DNA of 64,000 bases from Bacteroidota bacterium (GCA_016866335.1 VGMT01000002.1:84910-148909); one strand, 5' to 3'. Positions 1-10,451 are shown, counted from the first letter of the stretch. Made by a program: numbers and translations. The notes: a model not told the origin generated them from the sequence alone.

Positions 1-1
1 A

Positions 2-505
2 ACCGGAGGCACTGGCCCCTTGATTCCGACCTGGACGGTTCCGGGTTGGAATGGCGATACCATTATAGTGGGTCAAAATGAAGCCCTGCATGTTTTTCCA
101 AATATTCTTACGGCCCCCGTTACACTTTGGGTGACCGACGCCAACGGATGCCGCGACGATAGTACTCAAATCATTGATATAATCGGAGTTCCAGATCCAC
201 CTGCTATGCCCAATGTGTTGACCTTAAATCCAGAAATGAATGGAAACGATCGGCTGGATTTCATGGTTTTTGCGCCCTTCTTTAACCTATGCTATGATTA
301 CACCCTTCGTGTTTTCAACCGTTGGGGCGTTGAGGTGTTTTCCACCAGTAATACCACGAATCAACCTGATTTGACATGCCAATCTTGTTTTAAAAGCTTA
401 AACCAAGCTGGTCAAGAGTTAAGCAATGGCACTTATTTTTGGGTTATTAATGGTTCCGAGGGCTTAGAAATGAATGGGCGTTTTTCTATTTTTAGAAGGG
501 ATTAA
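2..505 (+). CDS. C-terminal fragment of a large secreted protein with gliding-motility-associated (CHU_C-type) C-terminal domain; 5' end outside window
   Basis: Frame is open to the window start; YTLRVFNRWGVEVFSTSN...LSNGTYFWVI...GRFSIFRRD matches the CHU_C/TIGR04131-like pattern. Confidence 0.8.
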   Translation, partial: TGGTGPLIPTWTVPGWNGDTIIVGQNEALHVFPNILTAPVTLWVTDANGCRDDSTQIIDIIGVPDPPAMPNVLTLNPEMNGNDRLDFMVFAPFFNLCYDYTLRVFNRWGVEVFSTSNTTNQPDLTCQSCFKSLNQAGQELSNGTYFWVINGSEGLEMNGRFSIFRRD

Positions 506-593
506 TATTCCTAGGCCTCTTTATTTTAGCGTTGTTAGGCATTTGTGCAAGTCTGTATTTTTATAGTACAGGCAATCATTCTACCTTAGTGCA

Positions 594-1655
594 ATGTTAG
601 AGGTTAAACCTAGAAAGGTACCCAATAGGATAGGAATAATTCGGTTAAGTTCTTTGGGCGACATTGTATTAATCAGCCCAATAATCAGGTGCTTGTACCA
701 ACAACTTGAACAACCCGAAATCCTATTGCTGACCCATAAAGATATGGTTCCCCTGTTCGAGCACAATCCTTATTTGCATAAGGTAATTGCATACGACCCT
801 GCTGCACCAGGGAAAAGCGCTGCTGATTTTTTAGGGAGTATGCTTGATTTGATTGTTGATCTTCAAAAAAACCTGCGCAGTTCTTTTTTGAAGTTGGGGT
901 CGGGACTTCCGGTGCTAAGTTTTTCAAAACAGAATGTTCTGAAATGGGAAATGGTAAATTTAAAGAATGGGGGTCGGTGCCGACATGTTGTTTTGCGGAT
1001 GCTTGATGGATTAAATGCCCTTGGGATATCAGACGATGGATTGGGGGTTGAATTGCACTTGCCCTTTGAGGAAATCTCAGAAGAATCTTGGCGAAAGCAG
1101 CATCAAGGAGAATACATTGCCATTGGCATTGGCTCTGCCCATGCGACAAAGGCTTTGTCTGTGGAATTTTTGTCCAAATTTTTGGCAATGCAATCCCTTC
1201 CTTGTGTCCTGTTAGGTGGGGCAAACGACCGTGAAAAAGGAGAAATATTGTGTGCTCAGTTTCCTGGTCGCGTTGTTTCGCTTTGTGGTCAAACAGACCT
1301 TTTGACCACCGCAAATTGGGTTCGGGATTCAAAGCATGTGGTCAGTGGTGATTCCTTAATTATGCACTTAGCCGCCTGTTTTTCGAAGTCGCTTGATGTG
1401 GTTTGGACCAACACAAAGCCCGAATTTGGTATGGAGCCTTTTTATGGGACCGCTCAGCCTTTTAAAGCCAGGTACCACCAAGTCAGCGGTTTGGGTTGCC
1501 GCCCCTGCACGAAAACGGGATTTTCCACATGCCCAAAGGGGCATTTTAATTGCATGAATCGAATTTCGGCATGGATTGTGCAACCTGAAACCTTGTCTAC
1601 CTTCAATGAACCCGTAACATTTAGTAAACTTGTACCATCAAAACCCAGCCTATGA
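594..1655 (+). CDS. Glycosyltransferase family 9 (heptosyltransferase-like)
   Basis: IGIIRLSSLGDIVLISPIIRCL N-terminus and C-terminal VVSGDSLIMHLAACF motif. Confidence 0.85.
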   Translation: MLEVKPRKVPNRIGIIRLSSLGDIVLISPIIRCLYQQLEQPEILLLTHKDMVPLFEHNPYLHKVIAYDPAAPGKSAADFLGSMLDLIVDLQKNLRSSFLKLGSGLPVLSFSKQNVLKWEMVNLKNGGRCRHVVLRMLDGLNALGISDDGLGVELHLPFEEISEESWRKQHQGEYIAIGIGSAHATKALSVEFLSKFLAMQSLPCVLLGGANDREKGEILCAQFPGRVVSLCGQTDLLTTANWVRDSKHVVSGDSLIMHLAACFSKSLDVVWTNTKPEFGMEPFYGTAQPFKARYHQVSGLGCRPCTKTGFSTCPKGHFNCMNRISAWIVQPETLSTFNEPVTFSKLVPSKPSL

Positions 1656-2176
1656 GAATCATGTATTTGTCTTTTTTGTTTTTGCTTAGTACTCTGTTTA
1701 CCAGCCTTTTGGTTGCTCAAAAGCAATATGCCTTGCCTACGGCAGATGTTCAAGATTTGAAAGGCCAAACCGTCTCTACCAGTACATTTACAAACGGAGG
1801 GAAACCCATGGTTGTTAGTTTTTGGGCAACCTGGTGCAAACCCTGCATTGCAGAATTAAGTGCCATCCACGAAGAATATGAAACCTGGGCAGAAGAAACC
1901 GGCGTTAAATTGGTAGCAATTTCTATAGACGATCAGCGCAATGTGGCTAAAGTGGCCCCATTTGTAAATGGCCGCGGTTGGAACTATGAGGTTTATTGTG
2001 ATCCAAACGGCAATTTTAAAAGAGCTATGTCGGTGAATACCGTTCCTCATACTTTTTTGGTTGATGGTCAAGGCAACATTGTTTGGCAACACAATGCCTA
2101 CAATCCAGGAGATGAAGCCCACCTTTTTGAGTTGATAGAAAAGTTGTCAAAAGGTAAATCGTTGGAATCCAAATGA
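1652..2176 (+). CDS. TlpA-like thioredoxin-family protein
   Basis: Signal peptide, WATWCKPCIAEL active site; ATGA overlap with previous gene. Confidence 0.9.
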   Translation: MRIMYLSFLFLLSTLFTSLLVAQKQYALPTADVQDLKGQTVSTSTFTNGGKPMVVSFWATWCKPCIAELSAIHEEYETWAEETGVKLVAISIDDQRNVAKVAPFVNGRGWNYEVYCDPNGNFKRAMSVNTVPHTFLVDGQGNIVWQHNAYNPGDEAHLFELIEKLSKGKSLESK

Positions 2177-3858
2177 GTTCATTCAGGAAAAATGCACTAT
2201 TAAGCTTAGGATTGCTTGGCTTTGCTTCTTTTTTGTGCGCTCAAACCAGTCCCGATTATGGTGAAATACACGGGAATGTTGGCATTGATGCTCAATATTA
2301 TTTGGACGACCCCGCCATAAACACTCAGCCTGTTCCCGACATATTTCGGGCAAATTCTTTTTTAAACCTGGTGTACACCCGAGGAAATTTTAGGGCGGGT
2401 TTACGGTATGAAGCTTATATGCCTAAGCCTCTACTTGGTTTCCCTGTAGCATTTGAAGGTCATGGAATACCCTTTCGGTATGCTGGATATACCTTGGGGC
2501 GTTTGGACATCACTGCTGGGAATTTCTATGAACAATTTGGCAATGGGTTGATTTTGCGTTCCTATGAGGAGCGGGCTTTGGGTTTTGACAATGCCCTAGA
2601 CGGAGTTCGCCTTAAATACCAGCCTGTTGATGGCCTTCGTTTGATTGGTTTTATAGCCCGTCAACGGTTTTATTGGCAATTTAGCCCTGGCAACATTAAA
2701 GGGTTTGACGCGGAATTAACCCTTAGGGAATTCTTGCCGAAAGTAGATTGGAAAAAATGGAATTTAATTGTGGGCGGCAGTTTTGTAAGTCGATACCAAT
2801 CTGGTCAAGAAATTCCAAACCCTGACAATCCCGCCAACCTTCTTGAAATACCTCTAAACGTTGGTGGTTTTTCAGGTAGGATGAACCTGGGTTATGGGGG
2901 CTTTCAGTTAAACGCTGAATATGCCTACAAAATCAACGATCCAAATGCGCTGAATAAGTTTATTTATAAGCCTGGAACAGCAGCGTATGTGAGTGCGGCC
3001 TATTCCACCAAAGGCTTAGGTATAAGCTTGCAGGCAAAACGCGTTGAGAATTTTGACTTTCGCAGCGACCGTAATGCCCAAGGAAACGATTTGTTGCTGA
3101 ACTTTATTCCCATGCTAAACAAGCAGCATACCTACGCCTTGCCTGCCAGCATTTATCCCTATGCCGTTCAAGCCAACAGCGAATTGGGGTGGCAGGCCGA
3201 TGTGAATTTTACCACCCCCAAATGGTTGAATAAGAAATACGCCACAACCGTTAATTTAAACTTCAGCATGGTGTCGGCTTTAGATACTACTCCAACGGGA
3301 GACCGCTATGGGTACACCAGTTCGGCATTTGATTTTGGGAAAAGGTATTACATGGACGCCAACATTGAAGTGCAACAACCCTTAGGCAAGAAAACCAAAT
3401 TGTCGCTGATGTACATGTACCTATGGCAAAATCAACGCCTGGTTCAAGGTCAAGGAACCACCGAAGACAATTTAATTGCGGCTCATATAGCGGTGGTAGA
3501 TGCTACATGGAAGGTGGCAAAAAAACACACGCTTCGCTTTGAAGTGCAACACCTGGCAACCCCAGCCCTTCAAAATCCTTTAAATTCACTGGTAAATGGC
3601 AGTTGGGCAATGGGATTGGTGGAATACAATTTTAATCCTTTGTTTTTTGCCAGCGTCATGAATCAATGGAGTTATGGCAATCCCGACGAGAAAAAACAAA
3701 TCCACTATCCAACGGCCATGGTTGGCGTAACCCTAAAAACAACTAGGATTGCGATTGGATATGGTAGGCAACGGGAGGGCATTATTTGCATTGGGGGTGT
3801 ATGCCGTCAGGTTCCAGCCAGCAATGGGTTGACTTTTTCTTTGATGAGCAGTTTTTAA
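2173..3858 (+). CDS. DUF6029-like outer-membrane protein
   Basis: Signal peptide, beta-rich sequence ending in F, YEQFGNGLILRSYEERALGFDNALDGVRL; ATGA overlap with tlpA-like gene. Confidence 0.7.
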   Translation: MSSFRKNALLSLGLLGFASFLCAQTSPDYGEIHGNVGIDAQYYLDDPAINTQPVPDIFRANSFLNLVYTRGNFRAGLRYEAYMPKPLLGFPVAFEGHGIPFRYAGYTLGRLDITAGNFYEQFGNGLILRSYEERALGFDNALDGVRLKYQPVDGLRLIGFIARQRFYWQFSPGNIKGFDAELTLREFLPKVDWKKWNLIVGGSFVSRYQSGQEIPNPDNPANLLEIPLNVGGFSGRMNLGYGGFQLNAEYAYKINDPNALNKFIYKPGTAAYVSAAYSTKGLGISLQAKRVENFDFRSDRNAQGNDLLLNFIPMLNKQHTYALPASIYPYAVQANSELGWQADVNFTTPKWLNKKYATTVNLNFSMVSALDTTPTGDRYGYTSSAFDFGKRYYMDANIEVQQPLGKKTKLSLMYMYLWQNQRLVQGQGTTEDNLIAAHIAVVDATWKVAKKHTLRFEVQHLATPALQNPLNSLVNGSWAMGLVEYNFNPLFFASVMNQWSYGNPDEKKQIHYPTAMVGVTLKTTRIAIGYGRQREGIICIGGVCRQVPASNGLTFSLMSSF

Positions 3859-3877
3859 TTAAAAAAAAATAAACCGT

Positions 3878-4750
3878 ATGAAATATGCTGCATTTTTGGT
3901 CTTGGGGGGCTTATTTTTAATTCTGCCTAGTTGCGATATCATTGAAGACCCAGATGGCCCGCCGGCTCCTAACGTTCCCTTCTGCACCGATACCCCCTCA
4001 TTTCAGCCGCGTGTAAATCCTGAAATAAAATTGCTGTTAGAGGATTACACAGGCCACCGCTGCGGAAATTGTCCCTTAGCCGCCTCAAAATTGCATGAAT
4101 TGCAGGTAGCGCACCCAGGACAGGTGGTGGGATTGGCAGTGCATGCCCAAGCTGCGGGTTATTTTACTGCTCCGAAAACAGGCACAGCGTTTACCCATGA
4201 TTTCAGGAACGAGGTTAGCAATACGCTCGATGCCTTTTTTCAGGTTGCAGCCACGGGTTTGCCCAAAGGAGTTGTAAATCGCAAGCGCGTGAACGGGGCT
4301 TACGATCTACCCATTTCAACTTGGGGGCAAATTGTTCAACAAGAATTGAATGCCAGCCAAATGGCGGATTTGCAAGTTAAAACCCTGTGGGACAGCAGCA
4401 CATCGTCCCTTTGTGCGTTTGTTTTTATCGAACACCTTTCAGGCACCCTGCCCGATAGCCTTATGCTTAGTGTTTATTTGGCCGAAAACAGTTTTGTAAA
4501 TTGGCAAGCTGATTATTCGGTACCCGGAGAGGAAATAGAGTTTTACGAACACAACCATGTATTGCGCGCAAGCTTAGGTCCAATATGGGGTAAGGCAGTT
4601 CAATTAAATGGTACTTCGGCTGTTCTTTCTTTTAGCAAAAGCTTTTCTGGTGCCACTTGGGTAATGAGCAACTGTTCGGTGGTGGCTGTTTTGCAAAATG
4701 GCCTTAGTCGAGAGGTCATTCAGGCCGAAGAGGTGGCAGCCATACCATAA
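3878..4750 (+). CDS. Omp28-related lipoprotein
   Basis: Lipobox LILPSC; LLEDYTGHRCGNCPLAASKLHEL typical of Omp28 family. Confidence 0.85.
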   Translation: MKYAAFLVLGGLFLILPSCDIIEDPDGPPAPNVPFCTDTPSFQPRVNPEIKLLLEDYTGHRCGNCPLAASKLHELQVAHPGQVVGLAVHAQAAGYFTAPKTGTAFTHDFRNEVSNTLDAFFQVAATGLPKGVVNRKRVNGAYDLPISTWGQIVQQELNASQMADLQVKTLWDSSTSSLCAFVFIEHLSGTLPDSLMLSVYLAENSFVNWQADYSVPGEEIEFYEHNHVLRASLGPIWGKAVQLNGTSAVLSFSKSFSGATWVMSNCSVVAVLQNGLSREVIQAEEVAAIP

Positions 4751-4807
4751 ACAGAATGCTGGCATTTTGATGGATACCCTATTTAAATACAATGCAACAT
4801 TAAGAAC

Positions 4808-6574
4808 ATGAATATTGGATTTTGGGATTGGGTTATCATTGCAGGTTATTTTGTTTTCACTCTGGTGGTTGGCCTATGGGCATCGCGAGGAGCCGGGAAG
4901 AGCGCTCAATCCTATTTTTTGGCTGGAGGAAATATGCCTTGGTGGCTTTTGGGGGTCAGCATGGTGGCCACCACATTTTCGACCGACACACCAAATTTGG
5001 TAGCGGGATTGGTTCGTGAAAAGGGCGTAGCAGGAAATTGGGTGTGGTGGTCCTTCTTACTCACAGGAATGTTAACGGTCTTTTTGTATGCCCGACTATG
5101 GAAGCGCTCGGAGGTAATGACCGATATTTCATTTTACGAATTAAGGTATGGGGGGGCTGCAGCTGCATTTCTGCGAGCATTTCGAGCTGTTTATTTGGGT
5201 CTTGTTTTTAATGTACTGGTAATGGGTGCCGTTTCGCTTGCGGCGGTTAAACTAGGCTCAATTTTGTTGGGTTGGCCAGGGTGGTTAACCCTACTTACAG
5301 CTGGAGGTATAACCTTGATTTATTCTGGTTTGGGAGGATTAAAGGCGGTTATTTGGACCGATTTTGTGCAGTTTGTTCTTGCCATGGTTGGTTCGATTTC
5401 GGCCTGCATTTACCTTATGAACCTAGATTCGGTTGGGGGAATGCAGACTTTGCTTAACAATCCCTTGGTATCATCGAAAATGGATTTTTTTCCCGATTTC
5501 AATGAACCAGGCAGTTGGATTCCTTTGTTGTTCGTACCCTTGGCCGTTCAATGGTGGAGCAGTTATTATCCGGGTGCCGAACCTGGTGGCGGAGGCTACA
5601 TTGTACAAAGAATGCTAAGTGCAAAAAACGAAAAACATGCATTGGGTGCGACGCTTTTATTCAATGTTGCTCATTATGCCCTGCGCCCTTGGCCATGGAT
5701 TTTGGTTGCTTTTGCTTCTTTGGTAGTTTTCCCGGACCTAGGTTCTCTTCAAAGAGCATTTCCAAATCTGCCCACGCATCAAATTCAACATGATATGGCC
5801 TATCCTGCCATGCTTAGCCTTTTGCCTTCGGGATTGCTGGGATTGGTAGCGGCATCTTTGCTGGCAGCATACATGAGTACCATGTCAACCCAATTGAATT
5901 TGGGTGCAAGTTATTTGGTGAATGATGTTTGGGTTCGTTTTATCAAACCGAATTCCAGTGAAAAACAGCAATTATCTGTTGGCCGTTGGGTTACTTTTTT
6001 GTCTTTGGTTTTAGGTTCCATGCTGGGCCTGGTACTGCAGGATGCTAGCCAGGCTTTTGATTTATTGCTTCTGCTGGGTTCAGGAACGGGGGGGCTCTTT
6101 CTTTTGCGCTGGTTTTGGTGGCGCATTAGTGCTAAAACGGAGTTGATTGCCATGGCGGCCTCTTTGGTTGTGGCCATATACTTTACTTTTATTCACGATT
6201 CCATTTGCCCTTGGCTTTTAGAATCCCATCAAAAACTAATTTTCGGCACCTTAATTACTACCCTTATTTGGTTAGGTAGTTGCTTTGTTCTGGCTCCCGA
6301 AGACGAAATGGTTCTAAATAACTTTGTGCAAAAAGTAAAACCCGGTGGGCCTGGTTGGAAAACGGAGTGGATGGGTGCCGAACCGCAGGGTAATCCTTTT
6401 CTGTTTCAATTTTTGGCGGCCCTTTTTGCCATTTTATCGGTATATGGAATGCTCCTTTCTACAGGAACTATGTTGTATGGACATAGGTTGGAAGCCATTC
6501 TACTGGCTGCTTTTGCTATTGTTTCGGGCGGGCTCTGTTTTCGAATGGCTAAAAGGGGTAAATTATGGCAATAG
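4808..6574 (+). CDS. Sodium:solute symporter family protein
   Basis: Many TM segments; YFLAGGNMPWWLLGVSMVATTFSTDTPNLVAGLVR. Confidence 0.9.
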   Translation: MNIGFWDWVIIAGYFVFTLVVGLWASRGAGKSAQSYFLAGGNMPWWLLGVSMVATTFSTDTPNLVAGLVREKGVAGNWVWWSFLLTGMLTVFLYARLWKRSEVMTDISFYELRYGGAAAAFLRAFRAVYLGLVFNVLVMGAVSLAAVKLGSILLGWPGWLTLLTAGGITLIYSGLGGLKAVIWTDFVQFVLAMVGSISACIYLMNLDSVGGMQTLLNNPLVSSKMDFFPDFNEPGSWIPLLFVPLAVQWWSSYYPGAEPGGGGYIVQRMLSAKNEKHALGATLLFNVAHYALRPWPWILVAFASLVVFPDLGSLQRAFPNLPTHQIQHDMAYPAMLSLLPSGLLGLVAASLLAAYMSTMSTQLNLGASYLVNDVWVRFIKPNSSEKQQLSVGRWVTFLSLVLGSMLGLVLQDASQAFDLLLLLGSGTGGLFLLRWFWWRISAKTELIAMAASLVVAIYFTFIHDSICPWLLESHQKLIFGTLITTLIWLGSCFVLAPEDEMVLNNFVQKVKPGGPGWKTEWMGAEPQGNPFLFQFLAALFAILSVYGMLLSTGTMLYGHRLEAILLAAFAIVSGGLCFRMAKRGKLWQ

Positions 6575-6612
6575 GCAAGGCAATTTGCCTACCTTTGCAC
6601 TGATTTCAACGT

Positions 6613-7377
6613 ATGGATTTTTCCGTTTTTTCTGATTCGGCCGCTTGGGTGTCTTTGCTAACCCTGACCTTTTTGGAGGTCGTTTTAGGTATAGATAACA
6701 TCATTTTTATTTCTATTATCAGCAACCGTTTGCCTGAAAGCCAGCAAAAAAGGGTTCGAAACTACGGATTGCTGTTGGCTATGGCTTTCCGATTGCTGTT
6801 GTTGCTTTCTATTACTTGGATTCTTGGATTTACCGAACCGTTGGTTCAGATTCCACCAATTCAAGGATTCGACCTTTTAAAATTAGGGCTTTCGATTTCC
6901 ATTAAAGATTTGATTTTAATGGTAGGTGGGTTGTTTTTGATTGCCAAAAGCACAACCGAAATTTTTCATAAAATGGAGGGCCAAGAAGAGGCAAGGAAGG
7001 CGATCAATGCCGGGAAAGGAATGGCAATGATTTTGGCCCAAATTGTTATGATTGACCTAGTATTTTCTTTCGATAGCATTCTAACTGCTGTTGGTTTAAC
7101 TCCCTGGGTTGAAGTAATGATGGTGGCTGTTGTTATTTCTATTTTTGTAATGATGGTATTTGCGGGAGCCATTAGCCGTTTTATCAATAAAAACCCATCA
7201 CTGCAAATGTTGGCGCTCAGCTTCTTGATTTTAATCGGTTTTTTGCTCATTCTTGAAGGTTTTCATGTAGATGTCCCAAAGGGTTATCTTTATTTTGGGG
7301 TTCTATATGCTTTGTCAATAGAACTTCTAAACATGCGCCGCCGCCGTCGAGCAAAGGGGGACGAGGCCGAGAAGTAA
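6613..7377 (+). CDS. TerC family integral membrane protein
   Basis: FLEVVLGIDNIIFISII and DLVFSFDSILTAVGL motifs. Confidence 0.92.
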   Translation: MDFSVFSDSAAWVSLLTLTFLEVVLGIDNIIFISIISNRLPESQQKRVRNYGLLLAMAFRLLLLLSITWILGFTEPLVQIPPIQGFDLLKLGLSISIKDLILMVGGLFLIAKSTTEIFHKMEGQEEARKAINAGKGMAMILAQIVMIDLVFSFDSILTAVGLTPWVEVMMVAVVISIFVMMVFAGAISRFINKNPSLQMLALSFLILIGFLLILEGFHVDVPKGYLYFGVLYALSIELLNMRRRRRAKGDEAEK

Positions 7378-7524
7378 TTGCAAAACAGCTGCTTTTTTCC
7401 TTCCAATCTTGTTTGAATTGCTTCATCATGAATGCGTTAATAGGCCAAGTTGGTTGGCATTGGCATTTTGCAAATTATATAGGAACCAACATTTTGACGT
7501 TCTAAAGTTTCTCTCGGAATTGCT

Positions 7525-8385
7525 TTGTATTTTTGCCCCATGAATGTATGGATAGCCGATGCCGGTGGCACCAAAACAAGTTGGTTGAACCAAAGCGGAG
7601 AATTGCTTGAGGGGCCTGGAATAAATCCCAACACATTGACCGAAGATGCTATTGCGCAACGGTTGCCCGAATCGGTTCGGTGTTCAGCATCAACCCTGTA
7701 TTTTTATGGGGCAGGCTGCAGTTCCAATTCAGGGAAAATTCGTGTAGAAAATGCGCTTAGAAAGTCCATTTCTAGCCTACAACACCTTGAAATTAACCAC
7801 GATATATTAGGAGCATGCAGGGCATTGTGCGGAACCAATTCCGGCATTGCCGCCATTTTAGGAACAGGATCAAACAGTGCCCTTTACAACGGAAAGCACA
7901 TCATTCAAACCGTTGCCAGCCCAGGACATCTTTTTGCCGACGAAGGTGGCGGTACCTGGCTAGGCAAGCGCCTACTGTTGGCCTATTTTCGGGGTGATTT
8001 CTCGGCTGATTTGCTGCAGCATTGGAATGCAAACTATCCAGAATGGAATTGCGATTCACTTATTCAATTTGCTTACAGCAAAGAAGCCAGCCCCGCATGG
8101 TTTGCTTCTTTTGTTCCTTTTTTACGTACCTACGCTTTTGATTTTCCGGAAGTCAAAAAATTGATTTTACAAGGTTTTCAAGCCTTTGTTGAGCAGCATC
8201 TTAAACGGTATAATTTTGAAAACCCATTGCCTGTTCATGCAACCGGTTCGGTGGGATTTTATTTTCAAGATTTTCTACAGGAGGTCTTACACCAACATGG
8301 ATTTGAATTGGGACTTGTAGTTCGAAGGCCAATCGAGGGTTTAGCGTTTTTCCATGGTATTCAACTTTCCCAACCTCATGGCTGA
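7525..8385 (+). CDS. BadF/BadG-type ATPase, N-acetylglucosamine kinase-like
   Basis: WIADAGGTKTSW, AAILGTGSNSALY, DEGGGTWLGKRLL. Confidence 0.8.
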   Translation: MYFCPMNVWIADAGGTKTSWLNQSGELLEGPGINPNTLTEDAIAQRLPESVRCSASTLYFYGAGCSSNSGKIRVENALRKSISSLQHLEINHDILGACRALCGTNSGIAAILGTGSNSALYNGKHIIQTVASPGHLFADEGGGTWLGKRLLLAYFRGDFSADLLQHWNANYPEWNCDSLIQFAYSKEASPAWFASFVPFLRTYAFDFPEVKKLILQGFQAFVEQHLKRYNFENPLPVHATGSVGFYFQDFLQEVLHQHGFELGLVVRRPIEGLAFFHGIQLSQPHG

Positions 8386-9307
8386 GTTTCCACTTACCTT
8401 TGCCGCCATCGATATTGGCTCAAACGCCGTACGCCTGCTTTTTAGCCACGTTTATCTTAATCCGCAAAATCAGCCTGTTTTTAAAAAAGTTGCACTCACT
8501 AGGGTCCCCGTTCGTCTTGGAGCAGATGTGTTCGGCCAAGGTTTTGTAAGTCCGCGAAACGAGGAACGCCTTCTTCAAACCTTGCATGCCTTTAAAAGCC
8601 TGATGCTGGTTCACGGGGTAAACGATTGGATGGGGGCGGCTACTTCTGCCATGCGCGAAGCCAAAAATGGCTCTGAAATCTTGCAGCGTATTTTCAAAGA
8701 AACAGGCCTTTGCGTCGATTTGATTGATGGTGGTACCGAGGCCGATTTGATTTTTAAAAACGATGTGGCTGAGCAGTTGATTCCCGGAAAACCCTATTTG
8801 TATATTGATATTGGAGGAGGAAGTACCGAAATTACCTTGTTTTTTGAAGGCGAAAAACACCTTGCGCATTCTTTTCCCATTGGAACCGTTCGAGCCTTAA
8901 CTGGAAAGGTGAAGCCAGAAACCTGGACCGAACTTAAAGAAACCTGCCAAAGATTAAATGATTCGTTTCCTGATTTAAGCGGAATCGGTTCAGGCGGAAA
9001 CGTGGTTAAATTGTTTGCACTGGCCGAGGTTCCCAGCGGAAGGCCATTGACCACCGATAAAACCAAGGGGATTTTAAAGCGTCTTCAATCCCTCTCGTTC
9101 GAAGACCGCATCCGGCATTTAAACCTAAATCCAGATAGGGCCGACGTAATTATTCCTGCCACCGAAATTTTACTCTTTATTTGCCGCCACGCCGGAATCA
9201 GGCGGCTATGGGTTCCACAGGTTGGGTTGTCGGATGGAATCGTTCACCATTTGTACGAACGTTGGCTGCAGTCCAAACCCCACCATGGGCCAATGCACAT
9301 CCTTTGA
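8378..9307 (+). CDS. Ppx/GppA family phosphatase
   Basis: AAIDIGSNAVRLLF, DIGGGSTEI; start chosen at MAEF rather than the upstream ATG at 8354. Confidence 0.88.
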   Translation: MAEFPLTFAAIDIGSNAVRLLFSHVYLNPQNQPVFKKVALTRVPVRLGADVFGQGFVSPRNEERLLQTLHAFKSLMLVHGVNDWMGAATSAMREAKNGSEILQRIFKETGLCVDLIDGGTEADLIFKNDVAEQLIPGKPYLYIDIGGGSTEITLFFEGEKHLAHSFPIGTVRALTGKVKPETWTELKETCQRLNDSFPDLSGIGSGGNVVKLFALAEVPSGRPLTTDKTKGILKRLQSLSFEDRIRHLNLNPDRADVIIPATEILLFICRHAGIRRLWVPQVGLSDGIVHHLYERWLQSKPHHGPMHIL

Positions 9308-9321
9308 ATTTAATCAACCTA

Positions 9322-10083
9322 ATGAGCAAATTGCCCATTCTTATTGTTATTCCTGCCCGCCTACATTCCAGTAGGTTGCCTAAAAAAATGCTGGCCGACA
9401 TTCAAGGAAAGCCAATGCTTCAATGGGTGTATGAAGCTTGCCAAAAGGCTGGTCAGGGTTTTCAAGTGCAGATTGCAGTCGATTGCCCTGATTTGATGGA
9501 CGCTTGTGCTGCTTTTGGAGCATGCGCCATGCTAACCTCAGATGCGCATGAATCAGGCAGCTCTCGGTGCCTTGAAGTTTGGCAACAACTCCAAAGCCAA
9601 GGTCTTCGCTTTCAAGGCCTAATAAATGTGCAAGGCGATGAGCCTTTTATCGAGCCCGCCTTGTTGCAAAAAATGGGGGCATTTTTGCAAACTGAAGCGC
9701 AAGACATTGTTACGGCCGCAATTCCAATTTCAAACTCGGAAGAAATTGAAGACCCCAATTGTGTGAAGGTTGGCATCTCTAAATTAGACAATAAAGCAAC
9801 CTGTTTTAGTAGGCAGAATCCCGAATCCTTTAAATCAAACCAGGTTCAAACCGATGTTTTTTTTAAACACCTGGGTATTTATGGTTTCCCAGCTAATTTG
9901 CCACTTGAGAAGGTTTTAGGTGCGTCAACACCCAACTCGCGCCGAGAACGGCTCGAACAATTGGCTTGGATGGACTTAGGTTTTCCAATTCGTGTTCTTA
10001 CTGTAGCACCCACTTTTGGCGGAGTTGACTCGGCAGATGACCTAGAACGTGCAAGGGCTTATGCAGCGAGAGGGCGTTTTTAA
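9322..10083 (+). CDS. kdsB: 3-deoxy-manno-octulosonate cytidylyltransferase
   Basis: ILIVIPARLHSSRLPKKMLADIQGKPML...INVQGDEPFIEP. Confidence 0.92.
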   Translation: MSKLPILIVIPARLHSSRLPKKMLADIQGKPMLQWVYEACQKAGQGFQVQIAVDCPDLMDACAAFGACAMLTSDAHESGSSRCLEVWQQLQSQGLRFQGLINVQGDEPFIEPALLQKMGAFLQTEAQDIVTAAIPISNSEEIEDPNCVKVGISKLDNKATCFSRQNPESFKSNQVQTDVFFKHLGIYGFPANLPLEKVLGASTPNSRRERLEQLAWMDLGFPIRVLTVAPTFGGVDSADDLERARAYAARGRF

Positions 10084-10299
10084 TCCTTGTGCCTGATTTA
10101 TGCAGATTGTTTTTTGGTCCATATTATTCTACTTAATGCACACGGGACCGCACCCTGTGGTTAGGTAGGTGTACCCTTCGGGGCCAGGCCTCTCGAAGCA
10201 TAATTCGGATATCCTAGCCAGGAATGCACGCTTGGAGGCTTTTTATACATGAATGCTATTTGGCCAATTTTGATTATGGTTGACAAACGGCAGAGAGTC

Positions 10300-10442
10300 G
10301 CGGCAGGGATTGACGCAACTACCCCGCAAAGGCGCCGAAGTCTGGCCCGCTAGGTGCGGAGGCGAGGTTAGGAGCCCCCGCAAACCAGCTGGGCCAGCCT
10401 TTCGGTGCCTGCGGAGTAGTGCGGAAAGCCCGGCTGCCGCCC
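10300..10442 (-). repeat. GC-rich structured intergenic element, copy A
   Basis: Minus strand: GGGCGGCAGCCGGGCTTTCCGC...GGCTCCTAACCTCGCC...GCGTCAATCCCTGCCGC; arms GGCGCCGAA/TTCGGTGCC and CTGGCCC/GGGCCAG. Confidence 0.9.
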
Positions 10443-10451
10443 ACAATTAAA

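Noticed and set aside
685-1332. 215-aa minus-strand ORF
   Set aside because: Antisense to the GT9 gene; no recognisable protein features.
10243-10446. 67-aa minus-strand ORF across element A (and similar ORFs at 14670-14879 and 39156-39347)
   Set aside because: They arise from GC-rich repeat sequence. The shared peptide-like stretch (LRGLL.SP..LAG) reflects the conserved nucleotide block, the frames are not preserved across all copies, and the DNA folds into hairpins.
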